DNA of 64,000 nucleotides from an uncultured Salinimicrobium sp. (GTDB taxonomy: Bacteria; Bacteroidota; Bacteroidia; Flavobacteriales; Flavobacteriaceae): assembly GCA_946887075.1 (NCBI GenBank), contig CAMPKA010000006.1, positions 62,001 through 126,000 of the forward strand. The letters are read 5' to 3'. Positions 18,453 to 27,665 of the stretch are shown here, piece by piece. The first letter of the stretch is position 1. Each line of letters opens with the position of its first letter. Under the pieces are notes generated by a model. It worked only from the letters and a program-made list of their open reading frames with translations. It was not told the DNA's origin and made no database searches. Position numbers and translations under genes: made by a program.

Positions 18453-19814
18453 TCAGTTTATTGTGAAACCCAATTTCTCCAGTCCAACCTTCACTTCGGG
18501 TGCACTCATAAAGAGGTCCCAGATCAGGCCACTCCGGTAATTTTCGATCATGACGATCATCGGCCCCTGGTCGATAGCCAGATAAGCCGGCGCCACCCAG
18601 TCTTCTCCCTCCAGGCTGAACGCGTCATAGAAGCCAGCAGGTCCCCAGAGCAGGTCGTGAAGATCGGTATAGAAGTACCTCATGGCCCTGAGGGATTTTT
18701 CGGGGGTGTAGGGAATCGAACTGATTGCCGCTGTGGGGGCGACCACACCGCGATCATCATCAGGGGAGTGCGCGGCGTAACCGATTCCGCCGTCCTCCTT
18801 ACGGGTATAACTCGCTGTCAGACCCCAGGATGCTGGTCCATAGGTTTCGTAATCCTCCGGGTTCTCCTGGCAGTATTTGTAATTGATCAGGGTATGGTTG
18901 ACATTGAGGTCCCAGTAATCCGCATAACGGTCCTGGATCCTTTTCGGGTTTAGGCCCAGGTAGGAGTAGTGCGCCCAGAACAGCGGACCTCCCTTATCGC
19001 CGACCGTATTGTGATTGAGAATAAGCGGGATTCCGTAGGCCTCGACATCTGTTGTGATGTCCCCGCCACGGGCCCAGCCTTCATGGTACACCTCGGGTTC
19101 AATCGCATGCTCCGGGGAGGAGGCCGCCATGATGTAGGTGATCAGGCATTCGTTATATCCCTCGATCATGAAATCCATCTCCCACTGGTAATCCGGGGAC
19201 CAGTGCCAGTATAGCCCGTCTTTCCCGTTGGTATACCAGTTCCACTCAATGCCCTTCCAGAGCTCATCATATTTTGCTGCTACCTGTTGCTCCCGGGGAG
19301 TACCGTTTTTGAGGTATTCCCTCACCACAAGGAATCCCTGGGCGAGGAAGGAGGTCTCGACGATGTCTCCGCCGTTGTCCTTTCTTCCGAAGGCTTGGGT
19401 TTCCCCGGTCTCCCCGTTGATCCAGTGGGGCCATGCCCCGTGGTACCTGGTGGTGCTGGCGAGGAAATCGGCGATCTGCTCCAGTCTGGCAACCGCAGAA
19501 TCCCTCGGGATAAACTCCCTTTCCATGCCCACGACAATGCCCATCAGTCCAAAACCGCTTCCCCCGGTGGTAACCACATGAGCATCATTCTTGGGATAAT
19601 TTCCATCGGGATGAAAACGTTCCCGGGCCATTCCGGAGTTGGGTTCCGCATAATCCCAGAAATATTTGAGCGTCTGCTTCTGGACAATGTCCATCAGGGC
19701 TTCATCAGAGAGCTCCTCTTTCACAGGCTCCGCCGGCGCGGGAGATTCCTCTGAGGTCTTGCATCCGGTGAAGAGCATCAGGATCGGGAGCATAAAAATC
19801 GTAATTTGCTTCAT
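18453..19814 (-). CDS. GH144-like endo-beta-1,2-glucanase family lipoprotein, copy 1
   Basis: This 453-residue lipoprotein (FTGC, C18) belongs to the family often annotated as glucoamylase (Pfam Glycoamylase), which includes the GH144 beta-1,2-glucanases. Typical features are the opening QTLKYFWDYAEP followed by SGMARER, the glycine-rich VTTGGSGFGLMG, aromatic segments such as WYTNGKDGLYWHWSPDY, and the late AIDQGPMIVMIENYRSGLIWDLF. The fold is an all-alpha (alpha/alpha)6 barrel in characterised members. GH144 enzymes cut beta-1,2-glucan, or remove sophorose from it. It is a paralogue of the gene directly upstream. The GH3 gene downstream could finish the oligosaccharides. I am confident of the family and less so of the linkage. 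Confidence 0.87.
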   Translation of the reverse strand: MKQITIFMLPILMLFTGCKTSEESPAPAEPVKEELSDEALMDIVQKQTLKYFWDYAEPNSGMARERFHPDGNYPKNDAHVVTTGGSGFGLMGIVVGMEREFIPRDSAVARLEQIADFLASTTRYHGAWPHWINGETGETQAFGRKDNGGDIVETSFLAQGFLVVREYLKNGTPREQQVAAKYDELWKGIEWNWYTNGKDGLYWHWSPDYQWEMDFMIEGYNECLITYIMAASSPEHAIEPEVYHEGWARGGDITTDVEAYGIPLILNHNTVGDKGGPLFWAHYSYLGLNPKRIQDRYADYWDLNVNHTLINYKYCQENPEDYETYGPASWGLTASYTRKEDGGIGYAAHSPDDDRGVVAPTAAISSIPYTPEKSLRAMRYFYTDLHDLLWGPAGFYDAFSLEGEDWVAPAYLAIDQGPMIVMIENYRSGLIWDLFMSAPEVKVGLEKLGFTIN

Positions 19815-19830
19815 ATCAGGTATTTCTACT

Positions 19831-21162
19831 TCAATAGTTAAATTCTAGTTTGTCCAGGCCTTCTTTGACCTCCTCATTTGACATGAACAGATCCCATAAC
19901 AATCCGGTCCTGTAGTTTTCGATCATGGCGACTATTGGTCCCTGGTCGATGGCGAGATATCCGTCCGAGAACCAGTCGTGCTCGATGGAGAAGGCATCAT
20001 AGAACCCATAGGGACCCCAGAGCTCCTCTCCCAGGTCATAATAGAAATGGCGCAAGGCCCGCATCGATTTTTCAGGGGTGTAGGGAAAGGCAGACAGGGC
20101 TGCTGTCGGGGAAATCACTCCCAGGTCATTGGTGGGGCTATGGGCCGCGTAACCTTCATAGCTGTCCGACGCGGTAAGGCCCCAGGATTCTTCGCTGTAC
20201 CCTTCATAGCCTTTGGGGTTGTCCTGCACATATTCATAGTTGATCAGCGTATGGTGCTCATTCTGGGTCCAGTAATCGGCATATCGGTCCTCCAGGTTTC
20301 GCGGATCCAGCCCGATAAAGGAATAATGGCTGAAAAACAGCGGTCCCCCGAAAGCCGGTCCCAGAGGAAGGTTCAGGCCATAATGCATTCTGTTATTGAC
20401 CATATCCCCTCCGGATGCCCAGCCCTGGTGGTAGACCTCGGCAGAAACCGGGTGCGTTGGAGAGGAGGCAGCCAGTACATAGGCGATGAGTGCTTCATTC
20501 CAGCCCTTGATCTGCATGTTCATCCGAAATCCATGGTTGGGGGACCAGTGCCAGTACAGCGTATTCTCTCCCTGGGTATACCAGTCCCATTCCACATTTT
20601 CCCAGATGCTTGTAATCCTGGAATCGATCGCAGGATCTTCAAAATAAGCCCTGCAGATCAGTAGCCCCTGGATCAAAAAGGCGGTTTCGACCAGATCCCC
20701 TCCGTTGTCGAACTCACTGAAGGCCTGGGTACTTCCCGTACCCGTATGGTACCAATGAGAGAAGGCGCCATGATAGGTCGGTACCTTTTCCAGGAAATCC
20801 AGAATTCGGTCCAGTCTCTGAAGCGCCTGCTCCCGGGTGATCCAGCCCCGTTCCACTGCTGCGGGAAAAGAAGCAAGTCCAAAACCCGTTCCCCCGGTGG
20901 TCACGATATAGGGAGACTGTCCACCGTAGGCATCATCCTGGGATCTTTCCCTGGCCATACCGCTTGTAGATTCTGCAAAGTCCCAGAAATACCCAAAGGT
21001 CTGTTGTTGAACCAGGTCAAGAAGGGCCTCATCGGAAAGTTCCTCCTTGGGTTCTTTCGGGTCAGGTACGTAGGGTTCCTGGTATCCAGGCCCGTCGTCC
21101 TGGGAACAGGAGCTAAGGGTAAGCAGTATCAGGCAACAGAGCAATCTGTTCATGGCAGGCAT
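19831..21162 (-). CDS. GH144-like endo-beta-1,2-glucanase family lipoprotein, copy 2
   Basis: This lipoprotein of about 443 residues is a paralogue of the preceding entry, sharing QTFGYFWDFAE, SGMARER, VTTGGTGFGLAS, LYWHWSPNHGF and the final AIDQGPIVAMIENYRTGLLWDLF. I start at 21162 (MPAMNRLLCC) because AAAGGAAC lies about seven bases upstream and the lipobox LSSC (C19) is then correctly placed; an upstream in-frame ATG at 21276 would add 38 Pro/Gly/Arg-rich residues before the signal peptide. It follows a strong terminator hairpin at 21285-21315, so it may have its own promoter or depend on read-through. Two non-identical copies may divide endo and exo work or long and short substrates. Confidence 0.87.
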   Translation of the reverse strand: MPAMNRLLCCLILLTLSSCSQDDGPGYQEPYVPDPKEPKEELSDEALLDLVQQQTFGYFWDFAESTSGMARERSQDDAYGGQSPYIVTTGGTGFGLASFPAAVERGWITREQALQRLDRILDFLEKVPTYHGAFSHWYHTGTGSTQAFSEFDNGGDLVETAFLIQGLLICRAYFEDPAIDSRITSIWENVEWDWYTQGENTLYWHWSPNHGFRMNMQIKGWNEALIAYVLAASSPTHPVSAEVYHQGWASGGDMVNNRMHYGLNLPLGPAFGGPLFFSHYSFIGLDPRNLEDRYADYWTQNEHHTLINYEYVQDNPKGYEGYSEESWGLTASDSYEGYAAHSPTNDLGVISPTAALSAFPYTPEKSMRALRHFYYDLGEELWGPYGFYDAFSIEHDWFSDGYLAIDQGPIVAMIENYRTGLLWDLFMSNEEVKEGLDKLEFNY

Positions 21163-21280
21163 TTGGTTCCTTTTGATGTTTTGCCCCGAGATCTTCCCCT
21201 GGGGGGAAGGTGCACCTCTCCTGGGAAGCCCGGAAGGGTTTTCCGGATTCCCCTGGGTCGGGAAATAAGATGCCATTAAA

Positions 21281-21315
21281 GAAAACTTCGGAAAGGATCT
21301 TCTCCTTTCCGAAGT
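21281..21315 (-). terminator. Intra-locus terminator hairpin between LamG and GH144 genes
   Basis: ACTTCGGAAAGGA at 21285-21297 and TCCTTTCCGAAGT at 21303-21315 form a perfect 13-bp stem with a five-base loop. On the minus strand the stem is followed by TTTTCTTTAA. It lies 14 bases after the LamG stop and more than 120 bases before the GH144 start. It would separate highly expressed SusC/SusD/LamG from the enzyme genes. Confidence 0.8.
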
Positions 21316-21328
21316 AATGCAGTCCAGG

Positions 21329-23047
21329 TTACTGATTCATCTCAGCCTGGATCTCTTCCTGTGTCAGCACCTTGTTATAGAGGCGCAGGTTGTCCATCAG
21401 ACTGAGGTCGGCCAGGTGGTTCCATTCCGTGAATCTTGGAGCTCCTGACATGATGGACAAGAGGTCTGTTCCGGTCCAGTCGATGGGTGCGGAAAGGGTA
21501 GCCGTATTGACCAGTTCCCCGTTGAGATAGATTTTGCTCTCGTTTGCCGAAATGGTGAAAGCCACATGCACCCAGTCCCCGGCAGTGACGTCGATCACGC
21601 CACCGTCGTTCCAGCTTTCTCCGCTGCCGATTCCGACATTGAGTTTGATACGCTGTTCCTCGGCATTGCCCTCTCTAAAGAGTCTGAAGCCACTGGTTCG
21701 CAGATTCTGAACATCGGGATATCCCGCGTTCTCAGTGTCCTCCGGGCTCGCTGTCAGAATCCCTGCCCGATTGGGTTCGGCATTTACATTATACCAGAAG
21801 GTCCCGCTGATCTCTTCTCCGAAGAGTCCGTTGGTAGAGGTGAGCAGATAGGAATCAGCAGCTCCTTCGTAGGCCGCTGAGCCTTCGATACTCGCTGTAC
21901 TGAATCCCGGATCCCCGACCACGGTGACCTCGCGGTTCGTGATGACGTCCTTATAATCCCCGTTAAAAGGCATGTGAAGCGTAACCGCGGAAGCATTGAT
22001 CAGCTCCTGGATCTGGCTTTGGGTAAGGGCGGCATCGAAGAGTCGCAATTCGTCAATCGGGCTCGTGTCGGAAAGGTGATCCCAGTAGCTAAAGGTTTCT
22101 CCCCCGGCTCCAACCGTCAGTTCGTCAACTCCGGTCCAGTCGATGGGAGCAGAAAGCGTACTGGTATTTACAGGAACTCCGTTGAAGTAGAGTACGGTCT
22201 CCTCGGGGGTGACCGTAAAGGCGACATGCACCCATTCCCCGGCGGTGGCGTCAAGGACTCCACCATCATTCCAGCTTTCGCCGGCTCCTGTTCCTACGTT
22301 GAGTTTGATACGCTGCTCCTCAGCACTTCCTTCCCTGAACAGCCGGAATCCCTGAAAGCGGTCTGTAGCATCATCGCCGGCCACCAGGATTCCTGCCCTG
22401 GAAGGGTCCCCGCTGACCTTGTACCAGAAAGCGGCAGTGAAGGATTCTCCGGGGTTCTCCGTAAGGGGATAGGTCAGGTAGGAATCCGTGGCACCCAAAT
22501 AGGCGGCCGTACCGAGAAAGGACTCGCTGGTGAATCCGGGATCTCCAGTGATTTCGGGAGTCGTAATGGTCACGAGTTCATTGAAATCCCCGTCATAGGG
22601 GGCGTAAAAGAATTCGTTGGCGAACCTCGGGGTATAAGGAGGTTCCTTGCTGAAGGTCACGGTTTCGGTGGTGGTGTTCCCCGCCATGTCTGTAGCAGTG
22701 ATCGTAAGGGTATGTTCCCCGTTTGTCACCTCGTCATAGCTCAGTTCCTCCCGCACGATCCTGTAGTCCAGGAATTCATCGAAGGTGGCAATCTCGTTTC
22801 CGTCGATGGCTACCGTAATGGTCTTGACCTCTATGTCATCCACTACCTCGAATTCAATATTTACCGAGGTAACGGGTTCTGCAACTTTGATCGTGCTGCC
22901 CTGGGTCGGGGAGCTTATCGTGATTTGGGGATCTCCTTCATCTGGTCCGGGATCCACGGCTGTGATCGGATCTATTCCGTCGTACTCACATGAAACCAGG
23001 GAGAACACGACGAGGAGGAATCCTAATGTTTTATTCAGTTTTTTCAT
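21329..23047 (-). CDS. LamG-domain surface glycan-binding lipoprotein
   Basis: This 572-residue lipoprotein (LVSC, C20) has an N-terminal immunoglobulin-like domain (about 40-130) and two consecutive LamG/concanavalin A-like domains of about 200 residues. The two LamG units share long similar blocks, including FRLFREG(S/N)AEEQRIKLNVG, ESWNDGGV and SAPIDWTG, indicating internal duplication. Directly downstream of SusD, it occupies the position of SusE/F-type surface glycan-binding proteins and probably helps capture the polysaccharide at the cell surface. No catalytic GH16-type EXDXXE motif is visible, so an enzymatic role is unlikely. The hairpin just after the stop may end the transporter-binding part of the transcript. 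Confidence 0.85.
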   Translation of the reverse strand: MKKLNKTLGFLLVVFSLVSCEYDGIDPITAVDPGPDEGDPQITISSPTQGSTIKVAEPVTSVNIEFEVVDDIEVKTITVAIDGNEIATFDEFLDYRIVREELSYDEVTNGEHTLTITATDMAGNTTTETVTFSKEPPYTPRFANEFFYAPYDGDFNELVTITTPEITGDPGFTSESFLGTAAYLGATDSYLTYPLTENPGESFTAAFWYKVSGDPSRAGILVAGDDATDRFQGFRLFREGSAEEQRIKLNVGTGAGESWNDGGVLDATAGEWVHVAFTVTPEETVLYFNGVPVNTSTLSAPIDWTGVDELTVGAGGETFSYWDHLSDTSPIDELRLFDAALTQSQIQELINASAVTLHMPFNGDYKDVITNREVTVVGDPGFSTASIEGSAAYEGAADSYLLTSTNGLFGEEISGTFWYNVNAEPNRAGILTASPEDTENAGYPDVQNLRTSGFRLFREGNAEEQRIKLNVGIGSGESWNDGGVIDVTAGDWVHVAFTISANESKIYLNGELVNTATLSAPIDWTGTDLLSIMSGAPRFTEWNHLADLSLMDNLRLYNKVLTQEEIQAEMNQ

Positions 23048-23069
23048 TTTTTCGTCCTTTTAAGTTGGT

Positions 23070-24611
23070 TTACTGGTTGGCTCCTTCCAAAATAGGAAAC
23101 TGGTCAACCTGGTTCTGTGGATAAGGAAGGAAAGCCTTGTCCATGGTAAAGGTTCTTCCGCCATAGCTCAGTTCCCCGGTTTTTTCGTACCGGATCATAT
23201 CATAATAGCGTTTGCCCCATTCCATGGCGAGTTCAGCGAATTTTTCATCCAGAACATCCTCAAGGGTAACATCACTCAATGGAGAAAGCTCCGCCCGCAC
23301 CCTGACCAGGTTAACGGCCTCGGTGGAAGTCATCACAGATCCGGTGGCTCCCTGTTCCAGGGCTTCCGCATACATCAACAGGATCTCCGCATACCGGATG
23401 ATCGGGTAATTCTTGTTACTTCCGTATTCCGTCCTGCCCGGAATCAACTGGTTAGAGGGCAGGTAATGTTTCCCGCTGGCAAACATTGCCCGTGGATAGT
23501 CATTGATGATATCCCCGTCCCGGGTCACGTTGGAAACGAAGGGAGGCAGGTCCGTATATCCGTCAGCCATGATCTCAGCAATACCGCGATCGGTGAAAAG
23601 CACACTGGTTTCCAGCCTGACCGTCTCATTCCTGTCAAGCATGAACTCGATGAATTTCAGGCTGGGTTCAAAGAATCCCCATCCGCTTCCAGCACCTTCC
23701 ACAGCAGGTGTCCAGTTCTGAGGACCGTAAGGGGCAAACAGGTGCGCCTCGCGATCCCCTTCTCCCTGCCCGAAATCCGAATACTGAAGGGTCAGTAGAA
23801 TTCCGTCATTAAGTTTTCCTGGAATTTTGAACAATTCATAGTAGTCCGGATAAAGGCTGAAGAGCCCGGATTCTATGATCTGCCCTGTGGCATCGGCCAC
23901 AGCCTGGTAATTTTCAAGTTCGAGATTTGCAAGGGCCTTGATGGCCAGGGCGGTGTATTTGGTCACCCCTCCTGGCAGGTCCTGCCGCTGGTTGGGACGC
24001 ATGTCTGGGAGAAGCGGAATGGCTTCATCCATCTGGTCTGAAATATGCTGCATCACCTCCTGTTGGGTCGGAACGCTCTCCGGATCCAACTGGTCCGTGT
24101 CAGAGGATGTCGGGATGAATACCCCTCCCCAGACTCTGGAGAGCGCAAAGAGCATCCAGGCCCTGAGCACCTTGGCTTCGGCAATATACTGGTTCCCGAG
24201 GGCAACTCCTTCCTCATCTGCAAATTCCTGGTACCGCTGGATCTGCTCCATGGCAGTATGGGTAGAGATGATATCATCGTACATGGTCTGCCAAAGAGAA
24301 TTGTACATCCAGTAATCCTTGTTGTAATTGTAGTGGTCGGTCTCCCAGAAATCCTGCTGGTCACCCAGACCCCCTGCATTGACATCGTCGCCCCGGACGG
24401 CAATCAGTAGCGGCTGCTCCCATCCTCTGGACTGGAAGGCGGCATAAGCTCCAATAACGGAAAGGATCATGTCTTCGGTCTTGGTGAAGTCTGTACCTCC
24501 GGCGAAGTCATTGTTCAATTCCAGTTCATCCAGCTTTTCGGTGCAGCCCACAGTGATCAGGAGGGCCAGAAACAGCAGGGATATCGTTTTCATCTTGTTG
24601 AACATTTTCAT
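23070..24611 (-). CDS. SusD/RagB-like outer-membrane lipoprotein
   Basis: This 513-residue SusD-family lipoprotein (TVGC, C23) has family-typical helices around MEQIQRYQEFADEEG and AEAKVLRAWMLF, and the RYAEILLMYAEAL segment. The C-terminal ELAMEWGKRYYDMIRYE and LPYPQNQVDQFP match the end of SusD proteins. It lies 10 bases after its SusC partner and 22 bases before the LamG lipoprotein. It should bind the glycan and gate the SusC barrel. The enzymes downstream suggest a beta-glucan, probably beta-1,2-linked. Confidence 0.94.
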   Translation of the reverse strand: MKMFNKMKTISLLFLALLITVGCTEKLDELELNNDFAGGTDFTKTEDMILSVIGAYAAFQSRGWEQPLLIAVRGDDVNAGGLGDQQDFWETDHYNYNKDYWMYNSLWQTMYDDIISTHTAMEQIQRYQEFADEEGVALGNQYIAEAKVLRAWMLFALSRVWGGVFIPTSSDTDQLDPESVPTQQEVMQHISDQMDEAIPLLPDMRPNQRQDLPGGVTKYTALAIKALANLELENYQAVADATGQIIESGLFSLYPDYYELFKIPGKLNDGILLTLQYSDFGQGEGDREAHLFAPYGPQNWTPAVEGAGSGWGFFEPSLKFIEFMLDRNETVRLETSVLFTDRGIAEIMADGYTDLPPFVSNVTRDGDIINDYPRAMFASGKHYLPSNQLIPGRTEYGSNKNYPIIRYAEILLMYAEALEQGATGSVMTSTEAVNLVRVRAELSPLSDVTLEDVLDEKFAELAMEWGKRYYDMIRYEKTGELSYGGRTFTMDKAFLPYPQNQVDQFPILEGANQ

Positions 24612-24621
24612 ATTCTTTTTT

Positions 24622-27600
24622 TTATAGTGTTATGTTTACGCCCAGAGTATATACAGCGGGAATGGGGTAGGTCTGATTGTCTACGCCATCGGGCACCTCT
24701 GGACTGAATCCGTTGTACTCAAAGACCGTTAGCGGCTTCTCAGCTGTAACGTAGAACCTGGTCTCCGGAATGTTCAGATTGCCCTTCCTGTTGATCGTAT
24801 AGCCAAGGGTGACATTTTGAATCCTGAAGAAATCCCCGTCCTCAATAAAGAAATCGCTGAGCTTCTGGTTCCACCCTTTGCGGATTCCGGCTGCAGAGGG
24901 ATAAACGTTCGAGGTACCTTCACCATGCCAGCGGTTAAGGGCAAAATCCCGGTCGATATTGGTATCTGAGGTAAAGATCACCTCGCCGCGTTTTCGGTTC
25001 AGGATCTCGTTTCCTCCCTGTCCGAAGAAAGAGGCGGATAGGTCGAAGCCCTTATAATAAGTGCTGATATTGAACCCGAACTGGTAGGAGGGAAGAAAGG
25101 ATCCCAGGACCACCCGGTCATCATCATTGATCATGCCGTCATCATTGATGTCGGCATAGATCAGATCCCCAGGTTCCAGATCATTTTCAACCGCTACGGG
25201 ATCTGCTGCAATCTGGGCCTCATTCTGGTACACCCCGATCACCCTACGTCCATAGAAGGCGAACAGCGGCTCTCCGATGATGGAGCGCTGCCGGAATTCG
25301 GCTGTTCCTGCATCTAGATATTCCCTGCCATGAAGATCGATTACCTCGTTCTTTAGGGTGGAGAAATTTCCGCCGATACTGTAGTAGAAATCGTCATTGA
25401 CCCTCTTGTCCCAGTTCAGGGCAAGTTCAAAACCTGAATTCCTGATCTGGCCGACATTCTGCCTGGTCGAACCCGGAATGAGCTTTCTTGGCACCGGGAT
25501 AACGGCATCTTTGGTATCCCGGATATAGTAATCGGCCTCGATGGAAAGGTTCTCGAACATGGTCGCTGTGATACCCGCGTTAATCTCCTCTGTTAGCTCC
25601 CATTTGAGGGCGGTGAAGTCGCTGCTGGTGTTCACTCCGGAGAATCTTCTGTCTCCCAAAGCGGTGGTCACCACCGTGGAGGTTATCGATCCCTCGCTGG
25701 AGGCGATATGGTCGTTCCCAAGCTGACCCCAGCTTGCCCGAAGTTTGAGGAAGTTAAACAGGTTCTGATCTTCCATGAATCCTTCTTCAGAGATCACCCA
25801 GCCAACTCCAATTGTGGGAAAATAGCCCCACTTCTCCTGATACTTGTTGGTACCATCCGCCCGGAAGGTTCCGTAAAGCAGGTATCGGTCGTCATAATCA
25901 TAGGCAAGGCGTCCGAAGTAGGACAACCCGTATTCCCTGGCACCATCGTCTCTTGCTGCATCCTCCACGATAGTCTGGGCGAGGTCGATGAAGTAGGCCT
26001 CTTCTCCCGAAAGTGGGAAGTTAAGTCCTTGCGCCTGGAGAAGGTGAAAGGCCTCGTCCCTGAAGGAGGTACCTGCTAACAGGGTCACCTCGTGATCCCC
26101 GAAATTATCTTCGTAGGTCAGCGTATTGTCCCAGATCTGGTTGGAAATCGTGATATCCCTTTTCAGAATGGAGGCATCCTCTCTCTGGAAGTTGTTTCCG
26201 AGGAAGTAAGGCAGCCTGAGTTCTCTCCTGTTGATCGACTCGAAGTTATGGTGATAGGCGGTTTTAAAAGTCAGCCTGTCCTCCAGAATTTCAAGTTCCG
26301 CGTAAATATTGGTCAGCGCATTCCTGATCTTGTTTCTGTTCTCGCTGAATTCCATCAGGGGGAAAGGGTTCTGTCCGCTTCGGTACCCGAGAACCTGCGC
26401 ATTGGAAAATGGAATGGGAGTCGCGTCCGTAAGCAGGGGATCGTAAACCGGCAGCACGGGAACAGCGTAGTAGGCCACCCGCCAGGCGGATTGCTCAGGA
26501 TCATAGCGTGTGGCGTTGCTGAACACTCCGTTTACTCCAATGGTAATCTCATCCGTTACCTCAAATTCCAGTTTACTCCTGATATTGAAGCGTTCGTACT
26601 CGTTCTTCATGTCGAGGATTCCTTCCTCAAAGAAGTAGTTGGCCCCGATGGCATATACCGCCTTATCGCTTCCCCCGGTTACTCCGATACTGTGGTTCTG
26701 GATCAAGCCGGTCCTGAGGATCTCCTTATACCAGTCCGTATTAACCGCCGGAACGTTGGGATTGATCCTGCTCCGTCCGAAGCGCTGCATGGCGTTCATC
26801 AGGAATTCGATATCCGGTGCCGAACCGGTTTCCCTTACTATGGTGGCAAATTGTTCAGAGTTGGCCATCTTGACCACGTTCTGGGCCCTCTGAAAGCCGG
26901 TATAGCCTTCGTAGGTGATCTGTGGTTTCTGGTTGAACTCTCCTGATTTGGTCTCAATGATCACAACCCCGTTGGCTGCCCTAACTCCGTAGATCGCGGC
27001 CGCAGAAGCATCTTTCAGGATGGAGATCGATTCGATATCCGCAGTATTGAGAAAACTGATATCATCGAAGAACATTCCGTCCACTACATATAAAGGATTC
27101 GAGGCATCACTGGAATAGGAACCGACCCCTCGCACTCTGATGGTAGGGGCGGAACCCGGGCTTCCGCTGCTGACTACCTGAAGACCGGCTACTTTTCCCT
27201 GGAGGGACTGCATCACCTGGCCCGCCGGAGTCTTGCTGATCTCTTCAGACTTGATCGTGGAAATAGCACCGGTAAGGTCTGCTTTCTTTTGGCTACCATA
27301 CCCGACTACGACCACCTCTGTGAGTTCGGCAGCACTGGGTTCCAGCGTGATGATATATTCATTCTGGTTGTCCACGGTGAACTCCTGAGTGGCGAAACCC
27401 AGGAAGGTGACCCGGAAGACATCTCCTGTCTCAACCCCCGTAAGGGTGAAATTTCCGTCAAAGTCAGTGATGGAAAAAATGTCCTTATCCACCACCTTTA
27501 CTTCTGCTCCTGGCAGGGGAGTCCCCTGCGGATCCAGCACCCGGCCCGTGATCGTTTTTTCGACCTGTGCAAAGAGCGGATTAAAGATCAGAATAGTGAA

Positions 27601-27624
27601 AATTAATAGTAAACTGTTTTTCAT
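24622..27624 (-). CDS. SusC/RagA-family TonB-dependent outer-membrane transporter
   Basis: This 1000-residue protein has a signal peptide ending LFAQ, a carboxypeptidase-regulatory-like domain (about 22-105) with the usual ITGRVLDPQGTPLPGA and DFDGNFTL motifs, a TonB plug (about 115-225) containing VVVGYGSQKKADLTGA, and a 22-strand-type barrel ending YTLGVNITL. It imports glycan oligosaccharides using TonB energy together with the SusD lid encoded ten bases downstream. It is the first gene of an approximately 18-kb collinear minus-strand locus. Its upstream region of about 210 bases contains paired inverted repeats and a candidate promoter. Confidence 0.95.
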   Translation of the reverse strand: MKNSLLLIFTILIFNPLFAQVEKTITGRVLDPQGTPLPGAEVKVVDKDIFSITDFDGNFTLTGVETGDVFRVTFLGFATQEFTVDNQNEYIITLEPSAAELTEVVVVGYGSQKKADLTGAISTIKSEEISKTPAGQVMQSLQGKVAGLQVVSSGSPGSAPTIRVRGVGSYSSDASNPLYVVDGMFFDDISFLNTADIESISILKDASAAAIYGVRAANGVVIIETKSGEFNQKPQITYEGYTGFQRAQNVVKMANSEQFATIVRETGSAPDIEFLMNAMQRFGRSRINPNVPAVNTDWYKEILRTGLIQNHSIGVTGGSDKAVYAIGANYFFEEGILDMKNEYERFNIRSKLEFEVTDEITIGVNGVFSNATRYDPEQSAWRVAYYAVPVLPVYDPLLTDATPIPFSNAQVLGYRSGQNPFPLMEFSENRNKIRNALTNIYAELEILEDRLTFKTAYHHNFESINRRELRLPYFLGNNFQREDASILKRDITISNQIWDNTLTYEDNFGDHEVTLLAGTSFRDEAFHLLQAQGLNFPLSGEEAYFIDLAQTIVEDAARDDGAREYGLSYFGRLAYDYDDRYLLYGTFRADGTNKYQEKWGYFPTIGVGWVISEEGFMEDQNLFNFLKLRASWGQLGNDHIASSEGSITSTVVTTALGDRRFSGVNTSSDFTALKWELTEEINAGITATMFENLSIEADYYIRDTKDAVIPVPRKLIPGSTRQNVGQIRNSGFELALNWDKRVNDDFYYSIGGNFSTLKNEVIDLHGREYLDAGTAEFRQRSIIGEPLFAFYGRRVIGVYQNEAQIAADPVAVENDLEPGDLIYADINDDGMINDDDRVVLGSFLPSYQFGFNISTYYKGFDLSASFFGQGGNEILNRKRGEVIFTSDTNIDRDFALNRWHGEGTSNVYPSAAGIRKGWNQKLSDFFIEDGDFFRIQNVTLGYTINRKGNLNIPETRFYVTAEKPLTVFEYNGFSPEVPDGVDNQTYPIPAVYTLGVNITL

Positions 27625-27665
27625 GCGACCGTATTTTTTGGATTGTTAGGGGAAAATTAAGCTTT

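Noticed and set aside
21163..21276. N-terminal extension of the second GH144-like protein from ATG 21276
   Set aside because: It would place about 38 Pro/Arg/Gly-rich residues before a perfect lipoprotein signal; the ATG at 21162 has AAAGGAAC at the right distance.
22195..23000. Plus-strand frames opposite the LamG lipoprotein
   Set aside because: They mirror the repeats of the real gene and have no recognisable domain.
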